This document shows, piece by piece, positions 6,681 to 9,432 of a stretch of DNA of 9,432 nucleotides. The stretch covers positions 1-9,432 of the forward strand of contig JABFSD010000759.1 of the NCBI GenBank assembly GCA_013140935.1, in the 5' to 3' direction. A program made the position numbers and the translations under genes. The notes under the pieces are model-generated. The model worked only from the letters and a program-made list of their open reading frames with translations, had not been told where the DNA came from and did no database searches. The stretch is from Acidobacteriota bacterium. GTDB lineage: Bacteria; Acidobacteriota; Blastocatellia; RBC074. Each line of letters starts with the position of its first letter. Position 1 is the first letter of the stretch.

Positions 6681-7454
6681 ATGCGATTAAAAGATAAAGT
6701 CGCGCTGATCACTGGCGCATCCAGCGGCATTGGCCGCGAAACCGCTTTGCTGTTCGCCCGCGAAGGCGCAGCCGTCGTTTGCGTAGACGTGAACGACAAA
6801 GAAGGCAAACAAACCGTCAAGCTGATTCAAGCCGCTGGCGGACAAGCGGCTTATACGCACGCCGACGTAGCCCAAGCCGAAGACAACGCGAAGATGGTCA
6901 AGTTCGCCGAACGCAAATTCGGCAAACTCGACATCCTGTTCAACAACGCCGGCATCATGCATCACAGCGACGACAACGCCGTCACGACCGAAGAAGCGAT
7001 TTGGGATTTGACGATGAACGTCAATGCGAAAGGCGTTTTTCTGGGTTGCAAATACGGCATTCCCGCTTTGCGGCGCGCAGGCGGCGGTTCGATCATCAAC
7101 ACGGCTTCGTTCGTAGCCTTGCTCGGCGCAGCGACGCCGCAAGTGGCTTACACGGCGAGCAAAGGCGCAGTCCTCTCGATGACGCGCGAACTCGCCGTGA
7201 TTCACGCGCGCGAAAACATTCGCGTCAATGCGCTGTGTCCGGGGCCGTTGCGCACGGAGTTGCTGATGAGCTATCTCAACACCGACGAAAAGAAGCAGCG
7301 CCGCCTCGTACACATTCCGATGGGACGTTTCGGCGAAGCGAAAGAGATTGCTTATGCTGCGTTGTATCTGGCTTCGGATGAATCGTCTTATGTGACGGGT
7401 ACGGAATTTTTAGTGGACGGCGGCATCACGGCGGCTTATGTGACGCCTGAATAA
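6681..7454 (+). CDS. Short-chain dehydrogenase/reductase (classical SDR)
   Basis: A 257-residue cytosolic oxidoreductase that oxidises an alcohol or reduces a carbonyl using a nicotinamide cofactor. The Rossmann motif TGASSGIG is at 11-18. D36 at the end of the second strand (VVCVD) favours NAD(H). NNAG is at 88-91. The catalytic set N113, S143, Y157 and K161 (YTASK) is complete, followed by PG at 187-188 and a DGG near the C-terminus typical of the FabG-like group. Length is normal. AAGAGGA (6664-6670) lies ten bases before the ATG. The aldehyde dehydrogenase starts 70 bases downstream, suggesting successive oxidation steps in one operon. Close relatives are annotated variously as 3-oxoacyl-ACP reductase, glucose dehydrogenase or cyclic-alcohol dehydrogenase; the substrate is unknown. 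Confidence 0.9.
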   Translation: MRLKDKVALITGASSGIGRETALLFAREGAAVVCVDVNDKEGKQTVKLIQAAGGQAAYTHADVAQAEDNAKMVKFAERKFGKLDILFNNAGIMHHSDDNAVTTEEAIWDLTMNVNAKGVFLGCKYGIPALRRAGGGSIINTASFVALLGAATPQVAYTASKGAVLSMTRELAVIHARENIRVNALCPGPLRTELLMSYLNTDEKKQRRLVHIPMGRFGEAKEIAYAALYLASDESSYVTGTEFLVDGGITAAYVTPE

Positions 7455-7465
7455 CTTTGCCTCTG

Positions 7466-7506
7466 GCGGGGTGTAACGCGGATTACTAATCCGCGTTACA
7501 CCCCGC
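7466..7506. repeat. Perfect 20-bp inverted repeat (REP-like palindrome)
   Basis: Arms 7466-7485 and 7487-7506 are exact reverse complements separated by a single C. The outer ends are GCGGGGTG/CACCCCGC and the centre is GGATTACTAATCC. It starts 12 bases after the SDR stop and ends 18 bases before the ALDH start. In RNA it would form a stem of about 19 bp with a 3-base loop. No T-run follows, so it is more like a dispersed palindromic repeat or mRNA-stabilising hairpin than a terminator. Confidence 0.93.
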
Positions 7507-7524
7507 AGACTTTGATGGCTTTTT

Positions 7525-8922
7525 ATGTACCAAGTGATTTCCCCTGTTGATGGCTCGGTCTATGCCGAACGATCGCTCGCAACGAATGAACAAGTCGAAG
7601 CTGCGTTGCACAAATCCGTCAGCGTTGAGCGTGGCTGGAAGCGTACTCCCGTGGCAGAACGGATTGCAGTCTGCCGTCGTATGCTCGCGTGGCTAGTCGA
7701 ACACGCTGACCAAATGGGCGAAGAGCTGACGCGGCAAATCGGGCGTCCGATTGCGTATAGTTCGTTCGAAATAAAACGCGGCTTTGCCGAGCGCGTAAAT
7801 TTCATGTGCGACATCGCCGAACGCGAACTCGCCGATCTTGCGCTCGAACCCGCCAATATATCTAAAGAAAACTTTCAACGCTTTATCCGCCGCGAGCCTT
7901 TGGGCGTCGTATTGGTGCTCGCGCCGTGGAATTATCCGTGGCTGGCTTCGGTCAATGCGATTGTGCCTGCATTGTTGGCAGGGAATTCGGTCATTCTGAA
8001 AATCGCGCCGCAAACGCCGCTCGTTGCCGAACGTTACGCCGAAGCCTTTGCCGCCGCCGGTTTGCCTGACAGCATATTTCAATATCTGCACATCAACCAC
8101 GACCAAGTGGCCGAAGTCATCAAAGACGAACGCATCAGTTTTGTTGCCTTCACCGGTTCTGTCGCCGGAGGCCGCGCCGTGCAAAGTGCCGCGAGCCAGC
8201 GGTTCATCGCTACGGGCTTGGAACTCGGCGGCAAAGATCCGGCGTATGTGCGTGCCGATGCTGATCTCAGCGCAGCGATTGACAATCTAGTGGACGGCGC
8301 GATGTTCAACTCAGGCCAATCGTGTTGCGCGATTGAGCGCATCTATGTGCATCAAGACGTTTATGAAAAATTCGTAGAAGGCTTTGTCGCCTTGACCCGG
8401 CAATACAAGCTGGGCAATCCGCTTGATCCGCAAACAACGCTCGGCCCGCTGGTACGCACTGACGCGGCTAACAAAGTGCGCGCACACATCGCCGATGCGG
8501 TTGAGAAAGGCGCGCGTGCGTTGATTGATGAATCGTCGTTTCTAATGAGCAAGCCCGGCACGCCTTATCTCGCGCCGCAAGTCTTGGTCAACGTCAATCA
8601 CTCGATGCTCGTGATGAGCGAAGAAACCTTCGGCCCCGTCGTAGGCATCATGCCCGTCCGCGACGATGCCGAAGCCGTGCAACTGATGAATGACAGCCGC
8701 TATGGACTGACGGCTTCGGTGTGGACGACGGATGCCGCAGCCGCGCTCACCATCGGCGATCAACTCGAAACCGGTACGGTGTATATGAACCGCTGTGACT
8801 ATCTCGATCCGGCGCTCGCGTGGACGGGCGTGAAAGATTCGGGACGCGGTTGCACGCTGTCACAACTCGGCTTCGCTGCTTTCACGCGACCGAAGTCTTA
8901 TCACTTGCGATTAACGCTATGA
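7525..8922 (+). CDS. NAD(P)-dependent aldehyde dehydrogenase
   Basis: A 465-residue enzyme that oxidises an aldehyde to its carboxylic acid. Expected family features are present: oxyanion Asn N136 in PWNYPW, cofactor-binding K159 (ILKIAPQTP), the nucleotide loop FTGSVAGG (209-216), general base E233 in LELGGKDP, nucleophile C267 in FNSGQSCCA, and E367/F369 in EETFGPV. Length matches the family, and no frameshift is seen. The start ATG at 7525 has no clear Shine-Dalgarno sequence; an ATG at 7515 is out of frame. The stop overlaps the next gene by four bases (ATGA), so the two are probably translated together. Closest in style to succinate-semialdehyde or aminobutyraldehyde dehydrogenases, but the substrate is not determinable. 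Confidence 0.92.
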   Translation: MYQVISPVDGSVYAERSLATNEQVEAALHKSVSVERGWKRTPVAERIAVCRRMLAWLVEHADQMGEELTRQIGRPIAYSSFEIKRGFAERVNFMCDIAERELADLALEPANISKENFQRFIRREPLGVVLVLAPWNYPWLASVNAIVPALLAGNSVILKIAPQTPLVAERYAEAFAAAGLPDSIFQYLHINHDQVAEVIKDERISFVAFTGSVAGGRAVQSAASQRFIATGLELGGKDPAYVRADADLSAAIDNLVDGAMFNSGQSCCAIERIYVHQDVYEKFVEGFVALTRQYKLGNPLDPQTTLGPLVRTDAANKVRAHIADAVEKGARALIDESSFLMSKPGTPYLAPQVLVNVNHSMLVMSEETFGPVVGIMPVRDDAEAVQLMNDSRYGLTASVWTTDAAAALTIGDQLETGTVYMNRCDYLDPALAWTGVKDSGRGCTLSQLGFAAFTRPKSYHLRLTL

Positions 8923-9432
8923 AAATTGGCTTGCTGCTTTGCGACCATGTCGCAGAACGCTTTCAACCTATCGCGGGCGATTACGCGCAAATGTTCGAGG
9001 CGCTGTTTGATAAGCATTTCACCTTGCGAACTTACGATGCGATCAACGGGGAATTGCCTGCAACGTTGGATGAATGCGACGGCTATCTGGCAACCGGTTC
9101 GCGCTATTCGGCGTATGACGACGAGCCGTGGATTCAGGCGCTGAAAGCATTCATTCAGCGATTGGTGGCTGAGCAAAAACCTTTCATCGGCATTTGTTTC
9201 GGGCATCAATTATTGGCCGAAGCATTGGGCGGCAAAGTCGCTAAAGCCGCGACGGGCTGGGGCGTAGGCATTCGTGAAATTGAAATTCTTCAGAGCGAAA
9301 GTTGGATGCAGCCTCCGCAAGCTGTTTGCCGCTTGCATTACATGCATCAAGATCAAGTTGTGCAATTGCCGCCCGACAGTACGTTGCTCGTCGGCAGCGC
9401 GCATTGCCCGATGGCTATTTATCGAACGGGGG
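8919..9432 (+). CDS. Class I glutamine amidotransferase-like protein (3' truncated by window)
   Basis: The frame is open from the ATG at 8919 to the right edge, giving 171 residues. The start overlaps the ALDH stop (ATGA). The protein begins MKIGLLLCDHV. It has ATGSRYSAYDDEPWI (58-72), which provides the oxyanion-hole glycine, and PFIGICFGHQLLAEALGGKV (88-107), with nucleophile C93 in the GATase elbow. HYMHQDQVVQLPP (140-152) and SAHCP (160-164) are typical of the GMP-synthase-like stand-alone amidotransferases. The catalytic His-X-Glu pair lies beyond the window. Such proteins hydrolyse glutamine or gamma-glutamyl amides; members often sit beside aldehyde dehydrogenases and glutamine-synthetase-like genes in amine degradation. 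Whether it makes ammonia or cleaves a gamma-glutamyl intermediate is open. Confidence 0.87.
   Translation, partial: MKIGLLLCDHVAERFQPIAGDYAQMFEALFDKHFTLRTYDAINGELPATLDECDGYLATGSRYSAYDDEPWIQALKAFIQRLVAEQKPFIGICFGHQLLAEALGGKVAKAATGWGVGIREIEILQSESWMQPPQAVCRLHYMHQDQVVQLPPDSTLLVGSAHCPMAIYRTG

Noticed and set aside
6505..6690. 61-codon plus-strand frame between symporter and SDR
   Set aside because: No good RBS, no family resemblance, covers the hairpins of the gap and runs into the SDR start.
6687..7313. 208-codon minus-strand open frame opposite the SDR gene (and a plus-strand one at 6779-7381)
   Set aside because: Both are shadows of the SDR, which has a complete catalytic tetrad; the plus-strand one is almost pure Arg/Gln/Ser.

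Overview
The window looks like chromosomal DNA from an Acidobacteriota-type bacterium. The main sign is the long Oar-like TonB-dependent receptor with an N-terminal carboxypeptidase-regulatory (CnaB-like) domain, a family heavily expanded in that phylum. The moderate GC content and the SSS symporter, SDR and aldehyde dehydrogenase types fit, but the assignment is inference from protein style and not from a marker gene. All convincing genes lie on the plus strand. No tRNA, rRNA, CRISPR array, transposase or integrase was seen.

Layout. (1) 2-3219 holds most of the TonB-dependent outer-membrane receptor, cut by the left window edge and broken by an apparent -1 frameshift near 2903. A strong intrinsic terminator at 3248-3286 closes it. 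(2) 3381-4580 is a small accessory patch. It holds a lone VapB-like antitoxin gene with an abnormal tail, then a complete two-gene antitoxin/PIN-toxin module (3943-4580, stop/start overlap TGATG). (3) 4684-6477 encodes a 597-residue sodium:solute symporter. (4) 6681-9432 is a probable operon: short-chain dehydrogenase, aldehyde dehydrogenase and a class I glutamine amidotransferase that runs off the right edge. The last two overlap by ATGA.

The most striking structure is a perfect 56-bp direct repeat (3848-3903 and 4667-4722, offset 819 bp). Each copy contains the symporter's ribosome binding site and its first 13 codons. The left copy is stranded: its reading frame hits TGA immediately after the repeat. 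The right copy continues into the full symporter. The complete toxin-antitoxin module, with its own likely -10 box, lies exactly between the copies. This looks like a compact toxin-antitoxin cassette that entered the start of the symporter gene and rebuilt the gene's 5' end downstream, giving it a new leader. A second notable element is a perfect 20-bp inverted repeat around one base (7466-7506) between the SDR and ALDH genes.

How the genes may work together: the symporter probably imports a small organic solute. The SDR and ALDH could carry out successive oxidations (alcohol to carbonyl, aldehyde to acid), and the amidotransferase-like protein may act on a glutamyl or amide group of an intermediate. 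The substrate cannot be read from the sequence.
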